Source of the DNA: Nitrospiraceae bacterium
GTDB taxonomy: Bacteria; Nitrospirota; Nitrospiria; Nitrospirales; Nitrospiraceae
Assembly (NCBI GenBank): GCA_005793285.1
Contig: SXPO01000050.1
Coordinates: forward strand, 1-6,795
Direction: 5' to 3'
Length of the DNA: 6,795 bases
The notes beneath the pieces were generated by a model. It did not search any database. It had not been told where the DNA came from and saw only the letters and a program-made list of their open reading frames with translations. Shown piece after piece: positions 6,659-6,795 of this stretch (position 1 is its first letter; every line of letters starts with the position of its first letter). The translations under genes were made by a program, and so were the position numbers.

Positions 6659-6795
6659 GATTTACGGTTCTGACCGGCGAGACAGGGGCCGGTAAATCGC
6701 TCCTGATCGATGCCATTACACTGCTGATCGGGGGACGGGCATCAAGCGATCAGATCAGGTTCGGCGAAGATGAAGCGCAGCTGGAAGCCTCATTT
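6592..6795 (+). CDS. recN: DNA repair ATPase RecN, N-terminal part (3' end outside the window)
   Basis: RecN is an SMC-like ATPase that acts in double-strand break repair, usually induced by DNA damage. Only the first 68 codons are visible, and the frame is open to the right edge. The protein begins MLTELRISNFAVLEQLDLS, the characteristic RecN opening. The Walker A motif GETGAGKS (residues 29-36) follows, then LLIDAITLLIGGRAS, which is also typical. The coiled coil and Walker B lie outside the window. The ATG is 17 nt after the trxA stop, with no recognisable ribosome binding site (the upstream bases are GC-rich), and it sits within an inverted repeat that continues into the coding sequence. 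I saw no LexA-type box just upstream, so transcription most likely comes from the trxA promoter. Other SMC-like ATPases such as RecF share the P-loop but not this N terminus. Confidence 0.94.
   Translation, partial: MLTELRISNFAVLEQLDLSIDAGFTVLTGETGAGKSLLIDAITLLIGGRASSDQIRFGEDEAQLEASF

Noticed and set aside
1..6795. A novel defence, mobile or biosynthetic system
   Set aside because: Every substantial reading frame on the + strand belongs to a known housekeeping or transport family, and no repeat array, integrase, transposase, toxin-antitoxin pair or unknown gene cluster is present.

Overview
This window looks like ordinary chromosome from a Gram-negative (diderm) bacterium. It is moderately GC-rich, all recognisable genes lie on the + strand, and coding density is high. 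LptD means an outer membrane with LPS or a related glycolipid. The flavour of the MoaA, AccD and FolC proteins suggests Nitrospirota (Nitrospira-like) or a deltaproteobacterium. That is an impression from the protein sequences, not a proven assignment.

Layout, left to right: the C-terminal part of moaA (molybdopterin biosynthesis, cut by the left edge); a six-helix NicO/UreH-type nickel/cobalt transporter with a histidine-rich loop; accD (acetyl-CoA carboxylase carboxyltransferase beta subunit, fatty-acid synthesis); folC (folylpolyglutamate/dihydrofolate synthase); lptD (outer-membrane LPS assembly protein); trxA (thioredoxin); and the first 68 codons of recN (DNA repair ATPase, cut by the right edge).

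The gaps accD-folC (25 nt) and folC-lptD (1 nt) suggest one transcription unit joining lipid, folate and envelope functions. trxA follows a 125-nt gap that holds a good sigma70-type promoter (TTGACA-N18-TACGAT) and a near-perfect Shine-Dalgarno sequence, so it probably has its own transcription start. recN follows trxA by 17 nt and is likely co-transcribed.

I see no mobile element, CRISPR array, tRNA/rRNA, defence system or clearly novel multi-gene system. The most unusual item is at recN. Its start codon lies inside one arm of a 15-bp inverted repeat (14 of 15 matched), with a second 6-bp stem nested inside and no Shine-Dalgarno sequence. This predicts an mRNA hairpin that could gate recN translation. 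Secondary points of interest are the cysteine arrangement of LptD and its 50-residue tail beyond the apparent last beta strand.
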